DNA of 64,000 bases from Bin5 sp022821545 (GTDB lineage Bacteria; Chloroflexota; Anaerolineae; Caldilineales; Caldilineaceae). The translations under genes and the position numbers were made by a program. Below the pieces are notes generated by a model. It was given only the letters and a program-made list of their open reading frames with translations. It did no database searches and was not told the DNA's origin. The stretch lies in the NCBI GenBank assembly GCA_963664085.2, contig CAXXLO010000002.1, positions 1,364,001 through 1,428,000 on the forward strand, read 5' to 3'. Positions 36,050-44,510 of this stretch are shown piece by piece. Positions within the stretch are counted from its first letter, which is position 1. Each line of letters opens with the position of its first letter.

Positions 36050-38314
36050 CTACCGCCCAGCCGCCCGTATCAACACCGTCCGCCGCCTCCAGACCACGGT
36101 CTGGTTCAGCAGCTGCCCCCGGATCCAGCCCTCAACCTGCTCCACCTCTTCAGGCTGCATCCGCTCAGCCAGCCGCTCGGCATAGGACTTGCGCTCGCCA
36201 ACCGCCGGTCCAAACCAGCGCCGGATGTGCGCATCCGTAATGCGCAGATCGGTATCGGTGTCGATCCGCTCCATCGAAACCCGCCCGGGCCCCGCTTCGT
36301 CAGAGAAAACAGCGGAAAGGGCGGCTTCCAAAGTGTCCTCGTCCCAGTTGACCAGCCCATCCGCAGCATCCGCGTAGATCGACTCTTCGGCCGCAATCAG
36401 CCGCTCGGCCAGCTCCGCTTGGAGTAAAGAACGATCCCCCAGCGCGTAGATCCTCTGCGTATGTCTGGGTATCGTCTCGGCCAGCGCAAGCCAGCCGTCC
36501 GCGGCCAGCTTTGCGGCCAGATGCGCCAGGGCAGCCGCCTTGTCCGCGGAGCCGAGCAGGGTGTTGCGTCCCACTATCGCATCAAAACGGACCTCTTCAG
36601 CATCGGCAAGTTCCGCCAGCGCCTCAACCGCCCCTTGCAGCACCACCGGCCGCTCGACTTCGTCCAGGTTTTGCGCCTGCTCCTGCAGCGCATGGCTGTC
36701 CGCCTCGCTGAACGCCAGCGCGTAGACACCCCCTTCGGGCGCGCGTCGCAACGCCTCCCAAGTCAGCAGGCCGCTGCCGGCATTCACATCCAGCACAACA
36801 CTGTGCCGCTCAATGGGGCCGCCGGCCAGAATGCGGTCCCGCAGCGCCGCGGTCGCTTCGCCGGCCTGCGCAATCGTCCGCTGCAGCCACCGATCGCGGG
36901 CGGATTCATCAGACGTGAATGTAAGGATCTCCGGCGGCGCGCCAAGGCCCTCCAGCATGGCGGCCAGCTGGGCCTCGCGACGCTGGGTGACGGCGAGGCC
37001 GATCCTGGCCTCATATCCTTGGTCCGTCGGCTCGTAAAAGACCTTCCCCTGCAGCGCGCCGGGAAGATACTGCTGCGCCACCCAATGGTCCCGGTAAGCG
37101 TGCGGATAGAGATATCCGGCGCCGTGACCAAACCCCTCGCTGTCGCGGTTGCCGTCGCGCAGATGATTGGGCACGTCGGAATCGGGTTCGTTGCTCACAG
37201 CCTCGAGCGCGTCAAAAAATGCCAGTACAGAATTGGACTTTTCCGCGGTCGCCAGGTAGAGCGCGGCCTGGGCCAGGGGAAAGTTGCCTTCCGGGAGGCC
37301 GACGCGGTCAAAAGCCTCCGCGCAGGCCGTGACTACCTGTACGGCTTGGGGGTCGGCCATGCCCACATCCTCGCTCGCCAGGATCAACATCCGCCGAAAG
37401 ATATAACGCGGCTCCTCGCCGGCGTAGATCATCTTCGCCAGCCAGTAGAGCGCCGCATCCGGGTCGCTGCCGCGCAGGCTCTTGATGAAGGCGCTTATCG
37501 TATCGAAATGATAATCGCCCTCTTTGTCATACAGCACCGCGCGGCGCTGTATCGACTCCTCGGCGATGGCAAGCGGGATGCGGACGACACCGTCCGGTCC
37601 GGCGCCCGTGGTCTCGACCGCCAACTCCAGCGCATTCAGCAGGGCGCGGGCGTCGCCATTGGCGATAGAGACCAGATGCTCGATTGCCTCGTCCTCAAGC
37701 TCAACGCGCAGGTCGCCGTAGCCGCGTTGGGGGGTGTCGAGAGCGGTCTGCACGATCCGCCGCAGATGCTCCTCAGTCAGCGTCTTCAGCTGAAAGATGC
37801 GGCTGCGGCTGACAAGGGCCTTGATGACTTCAAAATAGGGGTTCTCCGTCGTCGCGCCGATGAAAGTTACCGTACCGTTCTCCACCCAGGGCAGCAGCGC
37901 ATCCTGCTGCGCCTTGTTGAAGCGATGCACCTCATCGACAAAGAGAATCGTCCCCTGATCGTGAAGCGCCCACCGCTCCTGCGCCTCCGCCACCGTTGCG
38001 CGGATGTCCTTGACGCCGGCCAGAACAGCATTGAGCGCGGTGAAGTGGGCGGCCGTCGTGTTGGCGATCACCTGTGCCAGCGTCGTCTTGCCCGTGCCGG
38101 GCGGACCGTAGAAAATCAGGCTGCTCAGCCGGTCCGCCTGAATCGCCCGCCGCAGGAGCCGTCCCGGGCCTACAATCGCTTCCTGGCCAGTGAACTCATC
38201 GAGCGTGCGGGGACGCATGCGCGCGGCCAGAGGCGCATTGGCATCGATCCGTTCCGCGCGTGCGAACGCAAACAGGTCCTCCGCCGGCTTGCGTCCTTGG
38301 ATATAACTCACCAC
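36050..38314 (-). CDS. RarA/MgsA-type AAA ATPase fused to a methyltransferase-like domain
   Basis: The first ~440 residues of this 754-residue protein are a clamp-loader-like RarA ATPase with RMRPRTLDEFTGQ (~32-44), Walker A GPPGTGKT (70-77), Walker B FVDEVHRFN (~125-133) and the C-terminal domain ending with the YPHAYRDHWVAQQYLP motif. RarA acts at stalled replication forks. Residues ~480-754 are extra and resemble a Rossmann-type AdoMet methyltransferase (VVLDVNAGSGLLTWEALRR, then DAIVGRNTLLG). Bare RarA is ~440 residues, so this is a fusion. The DnaA-box-like cluster lies directly upstream of its start. Confidence 0.88.
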   Translation of the reverse strand: MVSYIQGRKPAEDLFAFARAERIDANAPLAARMRPRTLDEFTGQEAIVGPGRLLRRAIQADRLSSLIFYGPPGTGKTTLAQVIANTTAAHFTALNAVLAGVKDIRATVAEAQERWALHDQGTILFVDEVHRFNKAQQDALLPWVENGTVTFIGATTENPYFEVIKALVSRSRIFQLKTLTEEHLRRIVQTALDTPQRGYGDLRVELEDEAIEHLVSIANGDARALLNALELAVETTGAGPDGVVRIPLAIAEESIQRRAVLYDKEGDYHFDTISAFIKSLRGSDPDAALYWLAKMIYAGEEPRYIFRRMLILASEDVGMADPQAVQVVTACAEAFDRVGLPEGNFPLAQAALYLATAEKSNSVLAFFDALEAVSNEPDSDVPNHLRDGNRDSEGFGHGAGYLYPHAYRDHWVAQQYLPGALQGKVFYEPTDQGYEARIGLAVTQRREAQLAAMLEGLGAPPEILTFTSDESARDRWLQRTIAQAGEATAALRDRILAGGPIERHSVVLDVNAGSGLLTWEALRRAPEGGVYALAFSEADSHALQEQAQNLDEVERPVVLQGAVEALAELADAEEVRFDAIVGRNTLLGSADKAAALAHLAAKLAADGWLALAETIPRHTQRIYALGDRSLLQAELAERLIAAEESIYADAADGLVNWDEDTLEAALSAVFSDEAGPGRVSMERIDTDTDLRITDAHIRRWFGPAVGERKSYAERLAERMQPEEVEQVEGWIRGQLLNQTVVWRRRTVLIRAAGR

Positions 38315-38374
38315 AACAAAACCAACCTTTCGCTTTCAAACAGCCTCTAGAGAGGCCCTTTTGCCAGTATCTGC

Positions 38375-38704
38375 TGTGGATAAATCACCCACATATGGGA
38401 AAAAGGGGATAATTGGGGATAAGACTGGGGATAACTCTAAAAAAAGTGGATAAGATCTGCTCATAACCCTGCTGCTTCTTTATCCCCACCCCTTGCGAGT
38501 TATGCCCAGGTGGGTACAACTTGGGGATAATTACTACATCTTGTGTCGAGCATCTGTTCGGCGGATCACCCCGCCAAGATCTTTCCTGCGCTTCCCTTTG
38601 AATTATCCCCGCTAAAACTGCGCTCCTCGGGCCGGCCCACTACTACATACAGACACACTCCTTCCGTGCCGCCATATATAGTTTCTCTGAACGACATATC
38701 CACA
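38375..38704. other. DnaA-box-like cluster, candidate origin or DnaA-binding locus
   Basis: Within a 464-bp intergenic region I count one perfect DnaA box, TGTGGATAA (38375-38383), and many close relatives. AGGGGATAA is at 38404, TGGGGATAA at 38414, 38426 and 38522, and AGTGGATAA at 38445. On the other strand TTATCCCCA is at 38480, TTATGCCCA at 38500, TTATCCCCG at 38603 and ATATCCACA at 38696. An AT-rich stretch follows at about 38715-38780. Five boxes share one orientation in the first 80 bp. No dnaA or dnaN gene is in the window. The rest of the gap contains no gene. Confidence 0.6.
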
Positions 38705-38778
38705 TTTCCCCAGTGCCTACGAAGTTCTACTAAAGTAACAAATAAACCATGAAGAGCTAAGGTCTAAAATAAAAAACA

Positions 38779-39291
38779 TCAGTGGGACCCGAACAGAATC
38801 GATTTCGGAGGAAGATGAGGGAGCGGATTCGAATAACCGCCCCACCCGTCGACGACAACATACGGAACAACGCGGATGCCAAAGTGAAAATGCTGTCCTG
38901 ACTCGGGCAACTGGTTGAAGTAGCCAATCAGCTCCCCCCGCTCCACACGTTGCCCAGTGTCGACAACGAAGTTCTGAAAACGCGTGTAGAGAGACTCACC
39001 CCATGGGTGGGAGACGCAAATAAAGCGGCCATATCGTTCGCGGTCATTGCCGATTGTCGTGATGATGCCGCTGTCCGCGGCGAATATTCTCTCGCTGGGG
39101 GACAGCTCAAAGTCGACGCCATTATGTCCGAGGAGCGCTCTGGCGCCCACAACATAACGGCGGTAGTGCTCCGGGCGGGCCCCCCACTCCTGAACGATAC
39201 GCCGCCGGCCTTCAAATGGCGCCGCCAGGTAGACGCCTTCCGGTTCGTAACACCCGTTTTCGATTGCGCCTCGAACAAAGTCGAAAGACAT
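38779..39291 (-). CDS. M23-family (LytM-fold) peptidase-like protein
   Basis: The 170-residue protein carries the LytM zinc motif: HNGVDF (H-x3-D) near residue 56 and HFHFG (H-x-H) near 134. Between them lies the beta-core segment with the biotinyl-like VVDTGQRVERGELIGYFN. Family members cut peptidoglycan cross-links or act as regulators of amidases. No signal peptide is visible, which is unusual for a wall hydrolase, so either export is non-classical or the protein is cytoplasmic. It is monocistronic, about 460 bp from the RarA fusion across the DnaA-box cluster. Confidence 0.82.
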   Translation of the reverse strand: MSFDFVRGAIENGCYEPEGVYLAAPFEGRRRIVQEWGARPEHYRRYVVGARALLGHNGVDFELSPSERIFAADSGIITTIGNDRERYGRFICVSHPWGESLYTRFQNFVVDTGQRVERGELIGYFNQLPESGQHFHFGIRVVPYVVVDGWGGYSNPLPHLPPKSILFGSH

Positions 39292-39423
39292 CGGCTGGGT
39301 GAGGGTCTAATCTTGAGCAGATCGGAGGACAGGCACAGTGCCCGCGTTTGCAGAAGCTGCAACTTGGGCTGGCAGAGACGGAAGGAGTCCGATACAGACT
39401 GAAGTCAAATTCGCTGTTCGGAT

Positions 39424-39452
39424 TCGACAACAACCCTGCAAAAAGGTATACT
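39424..39452 (+). promoter_or_regulatory. Candidate promoter for the FmdB-like gene
   Basis: TCGACA at 39424-39429 and TATACT at 39447-39452 are spaced by 17 bp, a good sigma70-like match, about 120 bp upstream of the FmdB-like ATG. Confidence 0.45.
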
Positions 39453-39572
39453 TAATCGAATGCGCCCTTTACGGTGCAGGACGCAACGGATCGGGAGATG
39501 AGAGGCCTTCGAGTAGTATAGTTGTGTCCGTGGAATTGACAAAGAAAATCACGACAAGGAAGAGACTGTTCG

Positions 39573-39932
39573 ATGCCAATTTATGAACTTGCCTGCAGAG
39601 ATTGCGGTCATCAATACGAACGCATCGTGTCATTTTCCAGCACCGTTCTTCCCGCTTGCCCGGCCTGCAGCTCGGTCGAAGTCACCCGGCTTCTCAGCCA
39701 GCCGGCCATTCACTTCAAAGGCAGTGGATGGTACATAACCGACAGCAAGAAGGAGGATGAAAAGAAGAAGGCCGCGGCCCAGAAGAAAGAGACGAAAAAG
39801 ACTGAGAGCAACGGTTCCGGGCCCGAAAAGGCCGCAGAAGGCGAATCGAAGAGCGAGTCCAAGAGCGAAACCAAAGCGGAATCGAATACCGGTTCAACGA
39901 GCGAAAAGAACGCTGCAAAGGAAAAAAGTTAG
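39573..39932 (+). CDS. FmdB-family zinc ribbon protein
   Basis: The 119-residue protein begins MPIYELACRDCGHQYE and has two CxxC pairs (C9/C12 and C29/C32), the zinc ribbon of the FmdB regulatory family. The HFKGSGWYITD end of the conserved domain is present. A tail of ~60 residues is very rich in Lys, Glu and Ser and is probably disordered. The family was named from a putative regulator of formamidase genes, but its real role is unclear. Confidence 0.88.
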   Translation: MPIYELACRDCGHQYERIVSFSSTVLPACPACSSVEVTRLLSQPAIHFKGSGWYITDSKKEDEKKKAAAQKKETKKTESNGSGPEKAAEGESKSESKSETKAESNTGSTSEKNAAKEKS

Positions 39933-40028
39933 TTTTCCCCTGTCTTGACAGCGGCCGCAGTGCGCTGGCAGCCGCATCCACCGGCCAGCGGAGCCGCACA
40001 GAGGAGTTCTTCCTGTGTCTCTTCGCTG

Positions 40029-40790
40029 TCAGGGAGCCGCTTCCAGTTTGTCCACCAGTAGGGAAGCGAGAAAGGTGCGTTCCTGGTCGCCGTCGAAGAG
40101 AATCTTGATCCGTTTATCCACACCCTTCCCGCTCACTTCCGTAACTACACCATCACCGAAATGTGTATGCACAATCCGCTGCCCGCAGGCGAGCTGCGCC
40201 AGTGCATGCTGTTGCGACCGGGTCGGCTGCGTCGCTTTCACTGCGGCCGCTTCCTGCAACGACGTCGCAATGTTCGCTTCCCGGTCCCGCCAGGCCTCCG
40301 CCAGAGTTCCAACCGCCTGCTCCGGATTCCTTGAAAGGGTGAAGCGCAGCTTATTGGCGCTTTGGACCGCCGCGGCCAGCGCATCCATCGAGACCTCTTT
40401 CTCCCGGTTGGTGCGGCCGTCCAGGGCTGTCATGCGCCTGGCCCGGCTCAACACCGTCAAGAACCGGTCCATCTGCTTGACCGGATCGTCAAACGGGTCG
40501 ATCACAGCCAGCTGAATGCCATGCAGCCGGCACAGTTCGTCCCTTGTCTGGTCGCGCTGCTCATCCTCCAGCAGTTCCCAGTCCCCGCGGCGGCGGCGCC
40601 CTTTGCCGGTCAGACCGGCGAAGCGCACCGCGACACCGACCGACTGGCACAGATAGTCCAGTTTGAGGCGGCGGCGAGTGGCGGGGTTGATCAACCAGTC
40701 CGGGCTGACATTGGACTGCAGGTCGACGTCACTGAAGACACGGGCGAAAACCTCCCGCCACGCGTTCACCGTTATATACGCTGAGGACAT
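40029..40790 (-). CDS. Nuclease-fold-like protein with a C-terminal tudor-like (UvrD tail) domain
   Basis: This is a 253-residue protein. Residues 28-100 follow the order of a Vsr/PD-(D/E)XK-type fold: RRLKLDYLC, then a strand VAVRFAG, then EEQRDQTRDELCRLHGIQLAVID-like elements. The acidic residue usually seen in the second strand appears to be Arg, so it may be inactive. A helical middle follows. The end (GQRIVHTHFGDGVVTEVSG to the C-terminus) resembles the tudor-like tail of PcrA/UvrD that contacts RNA polymerase. I do not recognise a named family; a role tied to transcription or repair is an inference. Confidence 0.55.
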   Translation of the reverse strand: MSSAYITVNAWREVFARVFSDVDLQSNVSPDWLINPATRRRLKLDYLCQSVGVAVRFAGLTGKGRRRRGDWELLEDEQRDQTRDELCRLHGIQLAVIDPFDDPVKQMDRFLTVLSRARRMTALDGRTNREKEVSMDALAAAVQSANKLRFTLSRNPEQAVGTLAEAWRDREANIATSLQEAAAVKATQPTRSQQHALAQLACGQRIVHTHFGDGVVTEVSGKGVDKRIKILFDGDQERTFLASLLVDKLEAAP

Positions 40791-40979
40791 GGGACTGTTA
40801 CCAGGAAACCTTTCCGTTTAAAGTCTTTCGTGAGCGCTTGCCAGTCAACTGACGACTGAAAACGGCGCCGAGAAGAAAGTATGCTGAGAAGAAGCTAAGC
40901 CGAGAAGAACCTATATTGTACAGAACCGTTCCTGCAGCGCAAAAAGAGCAAGCGTTCGCCAGTATCATCATCTACCGCC

Positions 40980-42635
40980 ATGACAACACCGGACAGCCCC
41001 AGCTCAGACGCCCGGAACGGCAATCGAGGCGTGCGGCCGCTGGATAGCAAAGGGATCGCCGGCGCCGCGACGCTGGTCATGCTGCTGTTTATCCTCAGCC
41101 GCGGGACCGGCCTGCTGCGCGAGGTGATCATCGGCGCCCGCTTCGGCACCGCGGCCGACCTGGACGCCTACCTGGCCGCCTTCCGCATCCCCGACCTGCT
41201 CTTTCAGCTCGTGGCCGGCGGCGCCCTGGGCAGCGCCTTCATCCCCACCTTCGCCGCGGCCTGGACAGAGGACGGCCGGCAACAGGCGTGGCTGCTCTTC
41301 AGCCGCGTCCTGAACCTGTTGACCCTGTTCCTCGTCATCCTGTGCGGGCTGGCGATGCTCTTCGCCGAACCCCTCGTCGCCGGCCTGATCGCGCCGGGCT
41401 TCCCGGTCGAGCAGCAGCGCCTGACCGCCTCACTGATGCGCTGGATGCTGGCAAGCACCGTCGTCTTCGGCGCCAGCGGCCTGATCATGGGCGCGCTCAA
41501 CGCCGTGCAGCATTTCCTGCTGCCGGCCGTCGCGCCTGTGCTTTACAACTGCGCCATCATCGCCGGCGCCTGGCTGCTCGCGCCCGTGCTCGGCATCCAC
41601 GGACTGGTGATCGGCGTGGCCGGCGGCGCCGTGCTCCACCTGCTCGTGCAGCTGCCGGCCCTCTTGCGGCAGAACGTGCGTTACCGCTTCAGCTTCCGTA
41701 TCGACGACGCACAGGTGCGGGAGGTGGCGCGGCTGATGGGGCCCCGCGTACTGGGCCTGCTCTTCGTCCAGCTCAACTTTCTCGTCAACACCATCCTGGC
41801 CAGCGGCCTGCCGGACGGCAGTCTCAGCGCCCTTAACTACGCCTGGCTGCTGATGTTGCTGCCGCAGGGCATCTTTGCCCAGGCTGTGGCAACCGTCGCC
41901 TTTCCCACCTTCTCGGCGCAGGTGGCCGCCGGCAACCGCGCCCAGCTGCTCGAAACGCTCACCGGCCTCCTGCGGCTGATCCTCTTCCTCTCGATTCCGG
42001 CAGCCTTCCTCCTCTATGTGCTGGACGAGCCGCTGATCGAGCTTCTCTTCCAGCGGGGCCGCTTCGACGCTGCCAGCACACGGGCGGTCGCCTACGCGCT
42101 GCGCTTCTTCGCCCTCGGGCTGGTCGCCCATGCCGTCGTCGAGATCGTGGTCCGGGTCTTCTACGCACTCCACGACACCGCAACGCCGGTGGTCGCCGGC
42201 GTCGCCACCGTGGCGCTCAACATTCTTCTCAGCCTGGCCCTGATTGGCCGCTTGAGTTTTGGCGGCCTCGCCCTGGCCAACAGCATTGCCACCGCGCTGG
42301 AGATGCTCGCCCTGCTCGTCCTGCTGGCGCGTAAAGTGCGTGCGCCCAACCAGGAGGCGGGGCGGGCAACAACCGTGCCGGGCCTGCCCCTGCGCCAGCT
42401 GCTGACGAGCGGTGGGCGCTCTCTGCTCGCGTCCGCTGTCATGGCCGCCGCACTCCTCTTCGGTCTGGAGCTTCTGCCCGGCGGCAGCGCCGTTTTCGGC
42501 ATTCCCGCAGGCTTGGTCGCGGCCGTCGCAGGGGCCGGGCTTGGCGTAATCATCTATCTGCTTGCCAGCTATCTTCTGGGCGGCGCCGAAATTCGGCAGC
42601 TGGCCGCGCTCGTGCGCAGGCGCGCGCAAACGTAA
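40980..42635 (+). CDS. murJ: Lipid II flippase MurJ-like MOP transporter
   Basis: The 551-residue protein has about 14 transmembrane helices and the MurJ landmarks: an N-terminal RGTGLLREVIIGARFGTAADLDAYLAAFRIPD, the GGALGSAFIPTFA segment, and LLFQRGRFDAASTRAVAYALR in the second half. MurJ flips lipid-linked peptidoglycan precursors across the membrane. It is monocistronic, with ~160 bp before the zinc peptidase gene. Confidence 0.93.
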   Translation: MTTPDSPSSDARNGNRGVRPLDSKGIAGAATLVMLLFILSRGTGLLREVIIGARFGTAADLDAYLAAFRIPDLLFQLVAGGALGSAFIPTFAAAWTEDGRQQAWLLFSRVLNLLTLFLVILCGLAMLFAEPLVAGLIAPGFPVEQQRLTASLMRWMLASTVVFGASGLIMGALNAVQHFLLPAVAPVLYNCAIIAGAWLLAPVLGIHGLVIGVAGGAVLHLLVQLPALLRQNVRYRFSFRIDDAQVREVARLMGPRVLGLLFVQLNFLVNTILASGLPDGSLSALNYAWLLMLLPQGIFAQAVATVAFPTFSAQVAAGNRAQLLETLTGLLRLILFLSIPAAFLLYVLDEPLIELLFQRGRFDAASTRAVAYALRFFALGLVAHAVVEIVVRVFYALHDTATPVVAGVATVALNILLSLALIGRLSFGGLALANSIATALEMLALLVLLARKVRAPNQEAGRATTVPGLPLRQLLTSGGRSLLASAVMAAALLFGLELLPGGSAVFGIPAGLVAAVAGAGLGVIIYLLASYLLGGAEIRQLAALVRRRAQT

Positions 42636-42690
42636 AGCTAATCCTACGCTAACGCAGAAAAGAGAAACTGCGGAGATACTGGATGCGTAA

Positions 42691-42699
42691 TGGTATAAT
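42691..42699 (+). promoter_or_regulatory. Extended -10 promoter for the zinc peptidase gene
   Basis: TGG followed directly by TATAAT (42694-42699) gives the TGnTATAAT form of an extended -10 element. No clear -35 element is visible. It lies 94 bp upstream of the peptidase ATG. Confidence 0.45.
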
Positions 42700-42793
42700 A
42701 CAGCGGCAATTCAGCCTGTTCAGCCAGACAATAAACGAATCCGCCGCAACCGGAGATTCGTCTGCTAGTCGAAAACTCTCTGCGAGGTGAGAT

Positions 42794-43492
42794 ATGTTTT
42801 TCTTCGATCCACTCTATTTCATCATCAGCCTGCCTGCGCTCGCGCTCGGTCTGTGGGCGCAGATGAAAGTCAAGTCCGCATTCAACAAATACTCGCGGGT
42901 GGAGGTGGGGCGCGGCGCGGCCGGCGCACAGGTGGCGCGGCGTATTCTCGACGCCAACGGGCTGGGCCATGTCAACGTCGAAGAGACGCGCGGCTTCCTC
43001 TCCGACCACTACGATCCGAGGTCGAGAACGCTCCGCCTGAGTCCGCAGGTCTATCAGAGCAACAGTGTGGCCGCGGTCGGCGTCGCCGCCCACGAGGCCG
43101 GCCACGCGCTGCAGCACAGCACAAACTACGCCCCGCTCGCCCTCCGCAACGCCGTCGTTCCAGGCGTGCAGATCGGTAGCTGGCTGGGCCCGATCATCTT
43201 TATCATCGGCATGTTTATGGGGCCTGGGCTGGGCTTCACAGTTTCCCTCGTGGGGCTGATCCTTTTCGCCGCGGTCGCCGTGTTTACCCTGGTCACCCTG
43301 CCGGTCGAGTTTAACGCCAGCAAGCGGGCCAAGGAGATCCTGGTGACCCAGGGATTCGTCGGCCAGCACGAGTTGAAGGGCGTCAACGCAGTGCTCGACG
43401 CCGCAGCGCTGACCTACGTGGCCGCCGCGATCCAGGCGATCACGACGTTGCTCTACTATGCCTTTATCCTCTTCGCCCGCAGCCGCGACTGA
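42794..43492 (+). CDS. Membrane zinc metallopeptidase, YugP-like (Zn_peptidase_2)
   Basis: The 232-residue protein has an N-terminal membrane helix and the zinc motif HEAGHALQH (residues ~100-108), preceded by VAAVGVAA as in the YugP family. Three hydrophobic helices follow (~125-175) and another ends the protein. A conserved LRLSPQVY precedes the active site. The physiological substrate of this family is not established. An 11-bp inverted repeat follows at 43525-43559. Confidence 0.9.
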   Translation: MFFFDPLYFIISLPALALGLWAQMKVKSAFNKYSRVEVGRGAAGAQVARRILDANGLGHVNVEETRGFLSDHYDPRSRTLRLSPQVYQSNSVAAVGVAAHEAGHALQHSTNYAPLALRNAVVPGVQIGSWLGPIIFIIGMFMGPGLGFTVSLVGLILFAAVAVFTLVTLPVEFNASKRAKEILVTQGFVGQHELKGVNAVLDAAALTYVAAAIQAITTLLYYAFILFARSRD

Positions 43493-43524
43493 GCGGCCCG
43501 TCGCCGCGCGCATAAGATAAAGCA

Positions 43525-43559
43525 ATGCGCAGCGTCCATATGCCGTGAACGCTGCGCAT
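43525..43559. other. Perfect 11-bp inverted repeat between two genes
   Basis: ATGCGCAGCGT (43525-43535) pairs perfectly with ACGCTGCGCAT (43549-43559) around a 13-nt loop. No T-run follows, so it is not a clear intrinsic terminator. It could be an mRNA hairpin ahead of the small membrane protein gene or an operator. Confidence 0.45.
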
Positions 43560-43580
43560 AGTTCCTACGGAGTCTGAAAT

Positions 43581-43853
43581 ATGTTTACAGGACAACAAAC
43601 CTCTGTGCGCTTCTTTCGCACAGGACAGCGAATCTCACAGCAGGCCGGCGGTTTCGGACGCTGGCTCTTCATCGCCCCGGGGCTGATATTGATTCTCTTT
43701 GGCGTTGCGATCCTTCTCTGGCCGGAGTTACTGGCCTATATGGTGGCCGGCCTCTTCATTGCAATCGGCTTCAGCATCACCGGTTGGGGCTGGCGCCTTT
43801 CCCAGCGGCGGCGCAACACCTCGGCCCGCTGGCAAACCATCGATGAGTATTGA
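43581..43853 (+). CDS. Small membrane protein, unknown function
   Basis: The 90-residue product has two hydrophobic helices (about 28-45 and 50-68: FIAPGLILILFGVAILLW, then YMVAGLFIAIGFSITGWG) flanked by basic ends. This is reminiscent of small DUF-type membrane proteins, but I cannot name the family. It follows the zinc peptidase gene on the same strand after 88 bp that contain an inverted repeat. Confidence 0.55.
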   Translation: MFTGQQTSVRFFRTGQRISQQAGGFGRWLFIAPGLILILFGVAILLWPELLAYMVAGLFIAIGFSITGWGWRLSQRRRNTSARWQTIDEY

Positions 43854-43929
43854 AAACAGAAGGGTTAAGCAGCCCGTGCAAGGAACAGATCGCCGGACTA
43901 CTGACCACTAACCACCGATCACTGCCGTT

Positions 43930-44319
43930 CTACCCCTCGTCGACCTCGATGGTGTGTTCTTCCTCGCCGGACCGCCACACACCGTTTCGATCACCGACCG
44001 ACCACTTCGAACGGATATGGATGAACCGGCTGCCTCGCCTTTTGCGTGACTGGGCCGGCGGCCGCGGCGCGCTGCGGCTGAGCGCGCTGGCCGCCAGCGT
44101 CGGCAGCTGCCTTTGCAGCAGCTGCAACCCGGCCCGCAGCGCCAAACCGGCCAGCCCGGCCGCCACCGGCAACCCGACTTTCGCCACCACTTCCGGCAGA
44201 TTATTGCGGTCTTCAAGAGGGTAGCCGCCCTGCGCATTGTAGCCGCATTCGCCGCAGTGACGCGCCGTCACTGCCACATCCTGCCCACAGTTGGGACAAA
44301 CCCGAAACACCTCGCTCAT
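43930..44319 (-). CDS. Small zinc-ribbon protein with a hydrophobic segment
   Basis: The 129-residue protein starts with a double-CxxC zinc ribbon (CPNCGQ at 8-13 and CGECGY at 22-27). It has a moderately hydrophobic stretch (VAKVGLPVAAGLAGLALRAGLQLL, ~46-69) and ends in a basic segment plus an acidic EEEHTIEVDEG tail. The layout resembles zinc-ribbon membrane-associated proteins of unknown role. It is divergent from the sugar ABC operon. Confidence 0.55.
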   Translation of the reverse strand: MSEVFRVCPNCGQDVAVTARHCGECGYNAQGGYPLEDRNNLPEVVAKVGLPVAAGLAGLALRAGLQLLQRQLPTLAASALSRSAPRPPAQSRKRRGSRFIHIRSKWSVGDRNGVWRSGEEEHTIEVDEG

Positions 44320-44429
44320 ACCTGGTTCCTTTCTCCTGCAATTTGAGTACCCAAAAGTATAGCATCCTTCTCGCGATCTCTAAAGCAGAAGATGCAGCCC
44401 CTCTGGGTGCATCCCAATATTGTCGCCGA

Positions 44430-44458
44430 TTGCCAGAGAAAAAAGAAAATGTTATACT
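44430..44458 (+). promoter_or_regulatory. Candidate promoter of the sugar ABC transporter operon
   Basis: TTGCCA at 44430-44435 and TATACT at 44453-44458 are 17 bp apart, a good sigma70-like pair, about 53 bp upstream of the permease ATG at 44511. Its position supports choosing that ATG over an upstream in-frame codon. Confidence 0.5.
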
Positions 44459-44510
44459 GTTGCAGATCTTGGCGTCAAGGCTGCCTCTTTTTCATCCACA
44501 GGCTGTTTAC

